Assembly (NCBI GenBank): GCA_029706075.1
Contig: JAINUG010000087.1
Span: 3,218,929 to 3,282,928, forward strand
Direction: 5' to 3'
Source: Aldrovandia affinis
Lineage: Eukaryota > Chordata > Actinopteri > Notacanthiformes > Halosauridae
DNA length: 64,000 bases
The notes beneath the pieces are model-generated. The model was not told the DNA's origin and searched no databases. It saw only the letters and a list, made by a program, of their open reading frames with translations. The position numbers and the translations under genes were made by a program. Below are positions 49,838 through 63,505 of the stretch, piece by piece. The first letter of the stretch is position 1. Every line of letters begins with the position of its first letter.

Positions 49838-49895
49838 TGGCCTGGGTAAATATCCAGCTGTATCACAGAAAATATGTAAGCCATGCAAACATATT
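49838..49895 (+). mobile_element. SINE fragment (family 2 core)
   Basis: GGGTAAATATCCAGCTGTAT followed by a GTAAGC-like stretch matches the core of the family 2 SINE at 5.4 kb. Short and decayed. Confidence 0.5.
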
Positions 49896-50036
49896 CACCA
49901 TATTGAGCTGTCACTCACCACCAGGTGGGGCATACTCCTTTATCACTCATTTGGTTATGCCGGCGCTCTTATGCAGAACTACTTACACGTGATCCATTTA
50001 AACGTGACTGCCCAAGTGGCTCAAGAGTGTTCTCAC

Positions 50037-50092
50037 CTGCTTGGTCATGGAGTCTATCAACCGCACGTAGAGGTCCTGCTCTGTCCTGATGC
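50037..50092 (-). CDS. ebf1: EBF1-type transcription factor, coding exon 4
   Basis: This 56-bp exon completes the split glycine and encodes IRTEQDLYVRLIDSMTKQ, about residues 120-137 of human EBF1. The acceptor is TTCTTCACAG and the donor is GTGAGA (50031-50036). The isoleucine at the start (GIRTEQ) matches EBF1; EBF2 and EBF3 have valine and EBF4 leucine as I recall them. Together with HYRLQ in exon 3 this is the main reason for calling the gene ebf1. The exon ends on a whole codon. It lies 1908 bp from exon 3 and 3669 bp from exon 5. Confidence 0.95.
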
Positions 50093-50439
50093 CTGTGAAG
50101 AAACAAGACGCATCTCAGAGTCAATTCGGGCAAACGGCAGGGCAGCACTCGACGAAGCAAGCACCCAGAGTGTAATGGGAGCCAGTCGCGAAACATTCCA
50201 CAAAATCCTGTCACGTGACGTGACAGTCAATATAGGCTTTTCCCTCCCTTTCATGCCAACAGCTGGAGCTAAAAAGAGTATGTAGGTATGGCTTGGACGA
50301 ACTGAAATGCAACGTTAGATTCTACAGCAGAACAGGATCCCCACAACAAGAGAGCCCCAGGTGGTACGTAGCGTTCTGAAAAGCATTTGTGAGACACTGC
50401 AGGGTCGCGACATCGTTGCAAAAACGACGCGAGAAATGT

Positions 50440-51200
50440 TGCGAGACTCTGCTGGGATTCATTATGCGGGCCGGCTGTTGTTTTGATTTATTAAATCAAT
50501 TTAAGTGATTAGATGTAATGTTAGAGGATTAAACTTTTAGACATTTTCATCCACTGCTGAAAACAGCTGTTTTGGGTTAATGTCATATTTCACTGGGAAC
50601 AGCCAATGGGCAGATTTAATCATGCGTTTAGCCAAATTAAATACATTCCTCCAAACGACAATATAAATATCCTCGGCAAATGCAAATTTGACTCTCACGG
50701 CCCAGAACGGAGGAGAAATCCTCTCAGAACATAATTTCTTAGGAATGATTTCTGCTGTTATTGGAGTCCCCGCAGTGCGTTGATGCTGGCTGTCTATAGC
50801 ACTTGTCATATAGACTGAGCTGTTCCGCGAACCCCCCGACTCCCCCACCCCGGCGAAAAACAAATAGACCCTAGCACCGCTGTTGTGTATTATTTATGTG
50901 ATCCCAGCCACCCCCCGCCCCCACCTCCCCAACTCAGAGGCTGTCGTCTTCTTTTCCTCGAGGATAAAGAGGAATTGCATTTTTTTTCAATGAATTAAGT
51001 ACCAGTCATTATTGCCTCTCTCCATTAGAGCTGCGACGCAAAAGAACCAGGACACAGAGGTGACAGGGAGAGTAAGCGGGGGGCTGGGTAATAGTAATAG
51101 ATTTGACAATCTGTGTGCAATGAATGAGAGCGGAGAGCTGAGCCGAGGGGAGCCCCCTGCCCGAATTCCACTGTCATCCCCCAGTACTCTATTTTAGCCC
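50440..51200. promoter_or_regulatory. candidate conserved non-coding block, intron 3
   Basis: Repeat-free for about 750 bp. It contains TTTATTAAATCAATTTAAG, GTGATTAGATGTAATG, GAGGATTAAACTTTTAG, octamer ATGCAAAT (50680-50687) and GAATTAAGTACCAGTCATTA. Dense homeodomain-type cores in the smallest intron make it a good candidate. Confidence 0.4.
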
Positions 51201-51414
51201 TTTCTAGGCGTAGCTGTTGTTGTTGCTATGGTTTTTACCCATTGGAGTTAACAGGAAACAAGGGTGGTTGTATAGAGGAGGTGAACCTCAGGGAGAGTGA
51301 TGGTCCATGTACGTGTAAATCAGCTTAATAAAGGGCCTTTGCCTTGGTGGGCACTTAGCATGTCCAAAAAAACGATTTCATTTGACTTAAATTTAAAAAA
51401 AAAAAATAATCCAC

Positions 51415-51565
51415 ATAGAACATAAGAATACGTAATGAGGAGGACGAGCCATTCAGCCCACCTAGGCTCGTCATGTCTTAATCTAGAGTATCTAGTAGTG
51501 CCTGGACTTGAATAGCCCGTGTTTCTGCCTCTACTACCCGACTTGGCAAGCTGTTCCAGGTCAGG
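51415..51565. repeat. old interspersed repeat fragment
   Basis: AGAACATAAGAATACGTAAT followed by GAGCCATTCAGCCCACCTAG and, later, GGCAAGCTGTTCCAGGTC resembles a dispersed repeat seen in several early-branching ray-finned fish genomes. The family name cannot be given from memory. Confidence 0.5.
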
Positions 51566-52000
51566 TAACTCAAATTAATTTCATGCTGCAGCTAAATATG
51601 CATGTTAAGCAATAACTGCACGGTGAACGTCTGAATTTGAAGTGTGCTGTAGGGCCACTGTGTGTGTAGGATGATAAGAAACTGTTCACAAAGCCGTTTT
51701 GGCCTTGAATTTTCTTTTGAGAGACACATTCAGTTTGCTTTGGTGTGCGCTTGTTTATGCACGTAGTCACAAACAGTAAAAAATTAAAAATTAAAAAGTT
51801 TGAAAAAAAGGCTTTTTCTTTTCCCTCTTGGGAAAAAGAATACAGCATTTAGTGTTTCCCAGACGCAATTGCGGAAAAGATTCTCCTATTTTAGGTGCTC
51901 CTTGTTTAATTTGGCCCTGCTCTCTTCCCATACGCTCCAGCCTTGTTTTTTTTATCTCAGATTAGAAGACTTCAGGGCCTTCAGGTCAGCGCAGGCTTAC

Positions 52001-52064
52001 CATTGCTGTAGAGAAGCTGTAACCTGTAGTGAATGCCGTTGTTGGTCTTCTCCCCGTTGTATTC
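52001..52064 (-). CDS. ebf1: EBF1-type transcription factor, coding exon 3
   Basis: This 64-bp exon reads EYNGEKTNNG then IHYRLQLLYSN and the first base of a split glycine codon. It corresponds to about residues 98-119 of human EBF1, inside the DNA-binding domain. The acceptor is TGCCAG preceded by a pyrimidine-rich stretch, and the donor is GTAAGC (51995-52000). The arginine in HYRLQ is typical of EBF1; remembered EBF2 and EBF3 sequences have lysine there, and EBF4 has RLRLVYNNG. The residues EYNG before EKTNNG are a variable linker and differ from mammalian EANS. Phase is continuous with exon 2 (phase 0) and exon 4 (one base carried over). Confidence 0.95.
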
Positions 52065-53386
52065 CTGGCACACAGGAAGACAGAAAAAATAAACATGAAA
52101 ACCATACAGTTCATACAGGCATCCCCACCCCCGCCCCATGCACACACAGTCCCATAAACCCCTCCCGTGTGACATACTGACATCATCATTAAGCGCTGTG
52201 ATTGGGTTACTCCTCACAGGCGGCAGGAGCCTCTCTCTTTGTCTCGCCTCATGCCATGAAGTCCTCCCTATCAAACACCGCACTTGGGTGTAGGCAGATG
52301 TCAGGGTCTGGGAGCCTAAAGCCTGTAACCTGCCCAGTTTCGTTTGAAAGTCAGGGATTTCTAGAATCATGTCAGAGGATGGGCATCACCTGACATGGAA
52401 GGGGGCTGGGGGGGGGGGGGGGCATTTGATTCTTAAACTTCACAGCTGAGACGTGAAATTTATCCACAGCTCCATTACTAAGCATTGCGTCCACTAGGTT
52501 ACAATGTTTTATAATAAAGTGGGTAATAAGACTGTAATAAGACTGTAGAAAGAAAACTTGGTGATATAAATGTGATATAAATGTGTTGTAAATTAAACTA
52601 GGATCCAAACTGTAATAAACGATCATTTAGGGACTACTTTGACATCATACATTGAATGCTCAAACTCAGAAGATATCTAAGGCTGTTCTGTGGGGAAAAA
52701 GCCTAACAAATTGTGTGTGTATCATCAAAAAGATAATATATGTAATATATGTATGATAAAAATCTGATATTATTTAAAAGGTCATTTAAATGTTTTACTG
52801 ATTACTGTAAATAAATGTAATATAGAAACTTAATAAGGGCCATTAACTTGAGTAATATTATTCACTCCACTTTCCCTGATGTTCATTTAAAAAATATGTA
52901 TTCATAGAAATATTGACTAATATAAATTAATATATTGACTAATATATATTACTCATAATTGCAAATTCATTTGAAATTTAACTGTAAGGTAAACTATTGA
53001 TTTATTTTTCACAGAGACCATCCCTGTGCACCCACTCTTTTGGAAGTGAATTGGCAGGCAAAGAGTTCAATCCTTCTTTTGTTTTACATCCAATCCCTGG
53101 CCTCTACACATCACCACATCATTAGACATCAATCACCAATCTGACACATTTCAAAAAACAAATCAATGCAGTTCCTGAGAGCCCAGAACAACATTTCAGG
53201 CCCTGTATCATGCGGCAAACATTATTATGCAGTTTTTCCCCCCATAAACCCAAAGGATAATGCTGACAGTTGCTTCGACCGAATTATACTTGTGAGACCA
53301 CTGAGCCAACGCTGTTGTGGTGCGCTCAGACACTCCAAAGCCCACTGCAGGTTCTCTTTGAGGCGAGCAGTGGAATTTCAATATCC

Positions 53387-53461
<75 letters not shown>
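53387..53461. repeat. (CT)n microsatellite in intron 2
   Basis: About 35 CT units with one CTTT interruption. Confidence 0.97.
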
Positions 53462-56129
53462 AATCTCTATCTCTATCTCCTCTCAGCACAAAAATAAGCA
53501 GCTGTTCCATCTGGCTGCCCGGCACTACCTAATTTACGGGGAGTAAAGAGGGACAAAAACAAAATGCACTTCAACAAAAAACAGAAAGTGAAAGATTCAG
53601 CTGGAATGAGGGGATCTGACTTTCCGGTGGATCCCTTTTTTTACCGTCGCCAACTCTCGCGAGACTTAGAGGTCTCGCGATGGGTGTTAAGGTTTGCTTT
53701 GGGACCACATGCCAAGCTCCAGCCCCCACCCCACCTTGCCTACCCCTCTAGCTCAGCTCTCTTTCCCCCTCTGGAGGCTTGTGCCAAGTCTGCCATTCAG
53801 CTTTGGCAGTGGCCCAAAGTGGAGTGGCAAGGGGAGGGGGGGCAGAGGTAGAGACAGCAGAGGTGGAGACAGAGGTGGGCTGACAGGAGAGCCGGAGAAT
53901 TGGACAGCGCCAGCTGGCCGGGGTCCTGCGGGCTGATGCTACCTCCTGTGCCCCTTTTCCTAAAACAGCCCCACTTCGGTGGGCACAGAAACAAGGTTAT
54001 CCATAAATCGATCACATCTCTATCTCTATCTCACATATATGTATGCGGAAAACTGCTTGCTTTGTGCTATCAGTTATCAAGCACCAGACAAAATCTATTG
54101 TATTTACTGTATTTAATAGTAAAAAATGCAATGAGGGCTCAAGAGTGGCCTGGCTGGTGAAGGTTTGTGTCATCAGCCGGCTATGAACGGGAGTCCACAA
54201 CCACAGGACATGAATGGCTGCATCCCATAATGGGCAGGGTAGGTTTAAGTGGGCTGGAGTTCGTCAGGTGACCAGGTGATCTGTTCCTTCATTGACGGCA
54301 GGTGACAGTCTACAGCCCGCCAGGTGTCATCAATGGGAGATACACTCTGAGCAGTGCCAGCTCTCCTGTAGTACTGTGTGCCCGGAAGTGTGGAAAACAG
54401 TGGCTGGCTCATTTATCGGGGGAGGGCACACACGTCAGCTGCACTGCAGGGTGCGTGATGCACAGCAGGGACTTGGCACAATTTGTGGTTGCAAATTGGT
54501 TAAAAAAGAGAAGTTTATTTTTTTATTATAATGCATATGCACACAATAATCCTGGCGCTGATGATATCAGACACATTATTTTGGCACTATTTTTTTTTTC
54601 AGTTGATTTGGACAGAATCCAAAGGTTTTTCACTAGGGCTTTCTGCAACACCATAATGAAAATCAATAATATTTCACAATATAACCCACATTTTTTATTA
54701 TAACAGAATTATTTATTTCATGCATACTTATTAGGTGGCATGTGAGGTCCACTTTTACTGAAACCAAATGGCTCCCTCATCAGTTTCTTCATTTTTGAAG
54801 TTGGTAGTGTGTATTTTAAACTTGACTGGGTAATTTTATTTTCCCTTCAAATCCCTGTAGAGCTGTTTTCAAAAAAAGGTCAGAAAGTGAATTCCTTATA
54901 TTTCTCATGTGCAGGACAGCGTCCTATTAATAGTGAATTGATTCAATCACCATGTTTGCTAATCAATAGATTTTCTTTGGATATATGTTTTAATAACTCT
55001 GAGATTAAATAAATAATGCATATATAGTTTAATTGTCTGTTACGATGTTGTTTGCTGGTAGGTCACACCTTTAGTTATCGGTTATCTGCACAGACGGTAA
55101 ACCTGAGTGATGTTTCCTCAAAATATATTTTTTGCATTAAATATCAATATCTTCCACCATCACATCAGACAGAGGATTTTGCAAAATAAGTATTCTTCAC
55201 CAGAAAATATAGCTTCCCCAATGGTGCACAGTATTTTCCAATCACCAGTGTCTAAGAGCGATTTTTTGGCAGGCAGACGTGAGTTGACTTGTGAAACAGC
55301 TGAAAAAAATATACGTTGAGGCCCAAAACGTTGTAAGCGAATCAGGACAAATATTGGAACTTGGGGCTTGAAGGATTTGTACTCCGGAAGTTTCTGAAAG
55401 AAAGCATGGAGAATTTGGTACAAATGGTGCAGATGTTCCAAATCTGCCGGCAATTGCAACATGTAAAACTGGGTCAATTATCTGTGAACTTTGGAAAGCA
55501 CATTTTCAGGTGCACATTGACACGCCGCTGGAAAAGCAACCTTCCTCTTCAGGATTGCACTATGTCCACGTCACACTATGCGAACTGTATTCAGAGTTAC
55601 TAAATGAATAGTGGTTAAGCTACTGCAAGTAATTATATTGCGGCAATCAGAGTTTGACTAGAGGGTCCCGTTCCTCTGCCCATGTGGTTTGTGTGCCTGT
55701 TTCTGTGTTGGGAAAGCTGCATCCAATTCCCAACATACGTCTGCTCCTCTCCCTGCCACCCTCATGTTGAGCACACATGCCAGATTTTTACATGGAAAAC
55801 GTAATTAATAGCACAAACAAAAACACATGGGGAAAACCATTGACATTGTCATTCTCTTTTGTTGTCCACAACAAATTGTTGGCCTTTTAATTTAGCAGCA
55901 GGCTTGGTTCAATTTTGCAGATCACACACGGTTGTGGTCATCCTGAGTTAACTCTGAGGGAGGTCATAAGTTAGTGAAGGTAACGCAGTAGCTATAAATG
56001 TTAAACTATAAAACTATAAATGTTAAACCGGAGCTGGCTTGGTTCCGCTCCAACCTTTTCCCCATCGGTAACAAATAACGTGCTTCCCATAACACGTAAC
56101 ACCTCCAGCTGGAAACACTATTCGAGCTT

Positions 56130-56219
56130 CCTCTGCAAACGTCTTCACTGGATTTGAAGCCTCAGAAGAGGGTCCTCTGAAAACATTTTTTACTGGATTT
56201 AAAGTGTCAGAAGAAGGGT
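56130..56219. repeat. small tandem duplication (about 45 bp)
   Basis: CACTGGATTTGAAGCCTCAG and TACTGGATTTAAAGTGTCAG mark two adjacent diverged units, each ending AGAAG(A)GGGTC. Confidence 0.7.
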
Positions 56220-56883
56220 CAAGTTGATGCGCAGCAAGTCATTCCTCTCTAGCTCTCAGGAGCAACAGCCTTGGGGTTTATACCGCCCCCTTGGGTTGAA
56301 TGAAAGAAGTGTATCAGAGGCAGACAGCATAAATGTTGAGGGGTAAGGTAAACAGCATAGTATAACAGAGAGCCCCCCTATCGAGTAAACTCAACAGAGC
56401 ACAACTCCACTCGATACAGAGTGTGCTCTCCAAAATGAACTGACTGACAGCAAAGTTCTTGAGTCAACACGTGGTTGGCCTCTAAGGTTGAAATGATCTG
56501 AAATGTCTACCACTTCAACATTAAATTCAATCTTGTACATGTGTAATTACCCAAGCACTTAACTATTGGCTGTAGTGTGTAGAAACATATCTACACCTAT
56601 CAGCGTTCTAAACCTTTAGATATGACTAATTATGGCCTGTTAAGGTAAAATGAACTGTTAAGGTAATTATCCCTATGATCACAATGAGTATATCTGTTTT
56701 AATGAACGATGAACTGAATAGGTGGTAATGACTCCGCCCTTTAGCCACATTACTCGCTGATATTCAAGCCAAAGGTATCACTATGATTTAATTTCCTCTT
56801 CTCTTTCTGTATCACAGAATTCAGTCACAATTTACTAGTTAATTGGTTTTATGGACCTACATGTTAAGTTTGTGCAGTGAATA

Positions 56884-56904
56884 TTATATATATATATATA
56901 TATA
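56884..56904. repeat. (TA)n microsatellite
   Basis: About ten TA units in intron 2. Confidence 0.9.
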
Positions 56905-57304
56905 CATAGACACATGCACATACACAGTCAGGCCTTAGCCATTGCTCTGTGTTAAACGCTATTCTCACCCTTCATTTTGATCCACACTTATTAAAGAGGG
57001 GGAGAAATTACTCATATGTGCAAGACCCTAATCTAATTCATTTAATGAAATATGACTTGCAGCCATACATTAGATACTTGAAATTTAAAGAAAAATGTTT
57101 TCGGTGAAACATTTTCCAGATTAAAAATCAATTTTCATTCCTTCATTTTGTCGATATCGAGTTAATTGTCGAGAAAGACCAGACGCACAACTCCGCATGG
57201 CAAATGTACAGCAAGGTACACTTCACGTGCGCGCACTATGCACGACATGTCAAGATCACAAAAAGCCACCTCGTGGTGGTGGTGAAAAACAGTCACATCA
57301 TTAG

Positions 57305-57400
57305 CAGCGCGTGTTGTGACCGTCAGAGCCCTGGACTTGAACCGAAGCCCGTGGGATCGAATAAGCTATAACTTTAAGCAAGGTCATTTACCTCCCTTGG
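57305..57400 (+). mobile_element. possible SINE relic
   Basis: CCCTGGACTTGAACCGAAGC, GTGGGATCGAATAA and AAGCAAGGTCATTTACCTCC are the order of pieces seen in tRNA-derived fish SINEs. It is strongly diverged, so the call is tentative. Confidence 0.35.
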
Positions 57401-57528
57401 CACAGTACCATCCCAGCTACGGTAAATAAATGGAAACGGCAGAGGGCCGGTGAAGCGCTGGGCGCGCTCACGTCCCCGTGTCTCGGCCGTGAGCGAGTCT
57501 TCCCCAGAGTTCAGCTCACTTCCTTTCA

Positions 57529-58278
<750 letters not shown>

Positions 58279-59999
58279 CTATGCTCCTTATCTTTTGTGC
58301 TTTTCCACTCTGTCTGCTCTGTAACAATGCACGACATTTGGCACGGCGCAGGCCCCAGAAGGCCCGTCTGCCTCCTTGGCTGCCAACCGCAGCCGGGTCC
58401 CACTGCTTTCTTCAACCCCCCACACCCCCCAATACCCCTCCCTCCATGCGCTGCTCTTCCCTTCCCCTGTCAATCAAACCAATCCCGCACATCTCGCCCT
58501 TCCTCGAGCCAACGGTACGAGCCGCCACCGATTTAGCAGCGGGCCAGAGGGTGGCAGCGACGGGGCTGCCTGCTGGACTAGCCAAGCATTTGCCTGCCAG
58601 CCAGTCCCTCCCGGCCCAGCGAAACTCGCCCTGCCCACACTCTAAAATCAGTCCCCTCCCTTTTCCAGGCTTCCCTCTCCTAGCGGAGCTCCGTGAGGTC
58701 GTTGGCCGCCTGGGTCCCCCTTAACAGAAAGCACACAAACAGCTACGCCCACCAACCGCTTTGCTTATTCGTTATTATGTACGGGCTTAGGGAAACATTG
58801 TTTTTACTCTCCGGAGAGCTGGATGAAGCTCTCAGGTTTGGAGACAGTGTACTCCACTGTTTCATGTTCTCACAAGAGACTGTCATTTTAAAGAAAGGAT
58901 TAGATAATGACGATTAGGAGAGGCTGTATTACAACTGCTTTGTTCTCAAAGGTTGTGGGAGGGTAACTCTCTTGTATCGAGTACAGACAGTCTAATCAAA
59001 CCACCCCCACAAAATGCTTGCAGGCAAAACAAGTTCTACTGTCAAATCAATGTAGGAGCCATGGCCCATTATCACAAAGTCCAGCTCAGCTCTAACGGGG
59101 ATTTGCTATTTATTCCTTCGTTTACTGTGTCACAATTTCCTATTGTAAAAAAGTAAAAGCAGGTAATAAGAGAAAATAACAACAATTACAAATCAATATT
59201 CTTCCTTAAATGTTTTACAGATTTTTCCCTCCCAACCCCCGCCCCACCTCCCCCCCAATCTCCCGCAAGAAGAAAGATGCTTTTTGGAAACGCGCCTGAT
59301 TTCTGTCCGTGTTCATGGGAATATTCCCGAGACACCTGATTAATACAGCCCCTGACCTTTCTCAGCCTCTCTTACCAGTGCTTAATACCTCATTTGTAAC
59401 CCATTCTGTTGAAAGCTAATTCTTGAAGTAGGAGTTCTGAGGGAAAAGATGCAAAAGCAGGTTTAAGCAGAAAGGTTATGAATGCACAGCAGGTGATGAG
59501 AACTCACAGAGAAAAAAAAAGAAAAAAAAGACATTTTTAATGAATGCGCTCATTATAGTCTGTGATTCTACACTGAATGTTGTGTGTGTGTGTGAGTGAG
59601 TGTGCGAGTGTTTGTGCGCTTGTGTGACGTCACAGAATATGGAATGAACATAACCTGCCTACGAGCGTAAGAAAACGGGTGAACAACACTGCCCTGTGCG
59701 TTCAATCTGTCCAAGCTATAGAATGCTACAAAAATATAAACGTTTTACCGAAGGGTTTGTTAAGTGGCCCACGGAAAACCTCATTTCCGTTTGGAGTCAC
59801 AGCACCGCGAACGCTGTAGCACGTGGCACAGACATCGGCGCGTTTAAGTCGCTGTTGTTACCGTTACAGCGCTGACCTCCTTCGATGATTGCATTTTTCC
59901 AGCCCTGCTTGTCAACTCCCCTTGAAACGAAAACTGATTTGACTCAAGAAAAAAAAATAATAACCCAATTTTATCATTTCAGATTCTACCATTCTAAAA

Positions 60000-60720
60000 C
60001 CCCCATTAACACAATTCAGAGGCCTGTGAGAACATTTTGTAATGCAATGGGATGGTAAGGGATACGGGGGGGAAAGAAGGCACCGAGGCCAGCCGGCGTG
60101 CATTAGCATCTTTTTTTTTTTCCACCGGCGTAAACCATCGACACGGATAGCTCGTTAGCATTATTATTTTAATTATGCTAATTGCGGCAGCATCCATTTG
60201 TGCGCCGCGCGAGTGAGCCTGCGGAACGCCGGCACTCAGTATAATAAAAAGAGTATCGATGTTTTCGCATTTTTCCACGCGTGTCCCGTGTCTGTAAATC
60301 AGCGACAAACAGACAGCCAAACAACAAACTAATAAAAGGGGTACTTCGCGGCAGCTCTCCTCAACATGCTGTTTGACATATTTTTTTATCGCCAAAGGCT
60401 AAAGGGACGCCGCCGCGCATGACCGCCCGGGCTTCTGCGTGAACCGGTTCGTCGGGAGCGCAGGTTATTACACATCGTCTCCGGTGGTAAAACTAAACAA
60501 GCAACAGCCGGGTTTATCATTAAGGTTGTAAATGCATCTGCGGGGTCTTTGCGGCTGCTGGATATGCAAACGCGCGCTGGAAGCAACACGTGAGGGGTAC
60601 ACTGACGCGGGTCGTGGGACGGCAGTCCACCGAGGTGGTTTAATTCAATGCTGCGGATGACAATTATGAGAAATGAAAAGAGTAACCGCCGCCACGCCCC
60701 TAGGCTGAAGCCCTCCATGC
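60000..60720. promoter_or_regulatory. candidate conserved non-coding block, intron 1
   Basis: GTGCATTAGCATC, CTCGTTAGCATTATTA, then TAATTA (60170-60175) and TAATTG (60179-60184) are followed by CpG-containing sequence up to 60720. Repeat-free apart from a T11 run. Confidence 0.4.
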
Positions 60721-61309
60721 TTGAGGGCCCGTGGGGTTCTGGGAAATATATTATTCACTTCTGAGACTCTGAGGGTCTACACTGACAAACGCAGACTGGA
60801 GAAAATCAGCTTAGGAGCAGGAAACTGGGTTAACTTTCTATGTATTCTTTTATATTTTTTAATGATTACTATTATTATTGTTTTTTTATTACGAATATTA
60901 TTGTGTGTTCTTTCTCTACAGCACTACCACTCAGAGATATGAGTTTCCGTGTTAACAGTAAACAAGAGCATATTTAGCATTGACAATGACGGCATGTTCC
61001 TTTTCACATGATGTGGCCCTTAAACCTGAGTGAGAGCATGACAACGCAAGTGCGACAAAGCCCGGACCTCGGCCCGAGAACAAACCCTGATGTCCCCAAA
61101 AAGTGTCAGGAACCATTAAAGCAGAGAAAATCGAGGACCGATCACGTTAGGCGCACATTTCGGGCTGAAGTGATGTCACACACATCCGGCCAGACCAGAC
61201 AGATTGTGCGATCTGACTCCGTGACCCCGTGACCCCGTGGAGCACTTGCCAGCGACCGCCCCGCCCCTCCCCCTCGCCGCCCAGCGTAGGCAGTGAAGAC
61301 GCGCAGCCC

Positions 61310-61520
61310 TGTCGCCTCACCATTAATCATGAGACAGAACGGGGGTGACTGGGAAGTCTTTAACGGTCGCAGCCCCGCTCGTTCCCAAAGAATGGATGGC
61401 CCCGCGCGATTAATGAGCCAAACACCGTCACCTTGTTTATACAAACGCGACACTTAAAAATCATCTACTGGCTGGCCCTCTGCCACCGTGTTAATCAAAT
61501 AAACAACCGTAAATCTAGAT
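61310..61520. promoter_or_regulatory. candidate conserved non-coding block, intron 1
   Basis: CACCATTAATCATGAGAC, CGCGCGATTAATGAGCC and GTGTTAATCAAATAAACAAC occur within 200 bp of repeat-free sequence just left of a CT-rich stretch. Confidence 0.35.
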
Positions 61521-62018
61521 GCCCAGCTCTCTCTCTCCCTCCCTCTCCCTCCCTCCATTCCTCTCTCTCTCCCTCCTCCCTTTTTTCTCCCTCTCTCTTT
61601 CACCAGGAATAACCTTGCACTTCTCCCCGGCTTGATCGGCCCCGTCTCAGGACAAAGTAAAAAAGGCTGGCGCTCACAGTTGAACCGTGAGCGGTTTCAC
61701 ACAGGGCCGGCCCAATAAACGCTGCGCTGGGAGAAAAGTCTATAAAGGAAACGTTCCTTCGCATTCGTTGCAGGTTTAACGCGGATTCCTTCTCAACACA
61801 AGAGCAGGGGAGAAGCACTTGTGGGGGGGGGGGGAGGGATCTGATTTTTTATTTTTTTTCCGCTAATTGTACAAGCAAACAAGGAAGAGGGAATCTAAAA
61901 TATGCACATACTCTATGTGTATGTGGGGGGGAGAGGGTAATTTATTCAGAGAGATACAATTACTCCTGCATACATTTTCCCAGGCAGGGTGCAGGCATCT
62001 CCTCTCCCGCATGTTTGG

Positions 62019-62050
62019 TTAGCTCTTATTAGGTGTGTAATAAGAGCTAA
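62019..62050. repeat. perfect inverted repeat, 13-bp arms, 6-bp loop
   Basis: TTAGCTCTTATTA at 62019-62031 and TAATAAGAGCTAA at 62038-62050 are exact reverse complements around GGTGTG. It lies in repeat-free sequence of intron 1. There is no T-run after it, so it is not a bacterial-type terminator. Confidence 0.9.
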
Positions 62051-63411
62051 TGAGGAGCGCAGGCCATGCGCTTCCTGTTTTCAACCTAACGACTTGTGAC
62101 GCATCGCGGGAGAGGGGAACCAGAGTGAGTCCGCTTTGAGAGAGTCGCCACATGCAGGTCACGAATCCTTGAACACTCCCTCCCCGCTCTGTCTGTGCTA
62201 AGGCCCTCTCTTCTCCTCTCCTCTCTCTCTCTCAACCTCTCCATTTAAGCAAGCATTTAAGGTTGCCAGGTTGGGAGGGTTTTTTTACTCCCGAATACAG
62301 GGGTTTGTGAAAAATGAATAGGGGACGTTTCAATGTAAATATGTATGGTAGTCAATTGAAGATTGGGGATTTTGAAGACTATTTTAGGGGATGAAATTAC
62401 AGACATCTGGCAACACTGCAAGCATTGCATCCTCTTGACTCTTGTACAAACATCTTCAATTCATATCAGAAGCTGCCAAGCTCACAATGTTGCGTAAGTA
62501 CTGGAAAAAAAGTAACACCCGTTTTCTGTCTTTTGTACACACAGAGTAGAGGCCAGTATAGGGAGAAGGTTGCTGTAGCCATTTTATTTCCATTTTCATA
62601 ATAAATGTTGGCTTAAACTAAAGAGGTAGCCTAACTATTTACTACAGTACTTTACTATAGAAGTACATTCAAAAGTAAATTAATAATGTAAAACAGTAGA
62701 TTAATCTATACCCGCCTCCTGTTTATCCAGGATCAGCGTACGCAGCACTGACGTTATCCCCAACAATTATGTGACAAAAGCTTAAACCGATCCAGGATCG
62801 GTGGTTTGCGGCAGGATGTTTATGCATCAAGTGAGTCACGGCGCAAGTGTAAATCAAAACCATGGCCGACGGTGCCTTTGTGCAACGGCAATTTCTTTCG
62901 CCACAAATTCACAGAAGAGTTATTTATCTGAGCCCTGCCCAATACGGTGCTGTACATGTCCACATCTGTCTTCACTGGAGCTGCAGCATTCTGACCTCCT
63001 TTAGTATCATTCGAACAGATGTTCACTTTCACTGTCCTGCCAATCAAAGGGATCAGTCCAGAGAATAATGCTATCGTCCGTAATGCATTAAGTCAGGCTC
63101 CACACCCAATCAAGCTGTGGCTTCCAGTTTCTCTGCTAGATTACACCACATAATATGCTCAAAACGTGCCTACGTCTTAGAAAAGAATAGGTTCAGGGCT
63201 CCCGAATTTAACAATTGCCAAACACTAAAGGCCTATTTATATGATTATACACAACATGTGTGCTTACTGACCAGGTTAAGAGAGAAATTACATTTATTGG
63301 AATGAAGTCAGTTGAAAAGTTTGTGATTATTATTATCGTTAGTATTATTACTAATGTTATTATTTATTTATGTAAGCAACCCTTATCTGTGGTTTCTTAC
63401 ATGCTAGCTAC

Positions 63412-63505
63412 TTAACTGAATACAGGGTGGATAAATTCCCCACCTGGGAGTCAAACCTGCTACCTTATGGTTTAAAAACCAGCACCTAAACCTTTCACAT
63501 ACTGT
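63412..63505 (-). mobile_element. tRNA-derived SINE head, inverted
   Basis: On the minus strand it reads AGGTTTAGGTGCTGGTTTTT, then AAGGTAGCAGGTTTGACTCC and CAGGTGGGGAATTTATCC. This is the tRNA-like head of a family 2 type SINE with a mutated B box. Confidence 0.6.

Larger units (their letters stand above)
50093..52000 (-). other. ebf1: ebf1 intron 3
   Basis: This 1908-bp intron separates exons 3 and 4. Its middle (50.44-51.2 kb) is repeat-free, rich in ATTA/TAAT cores and contains a perfect octamer. A piece of an old interspersed repeat sits at 51415-51565. Confidence 0.9.
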
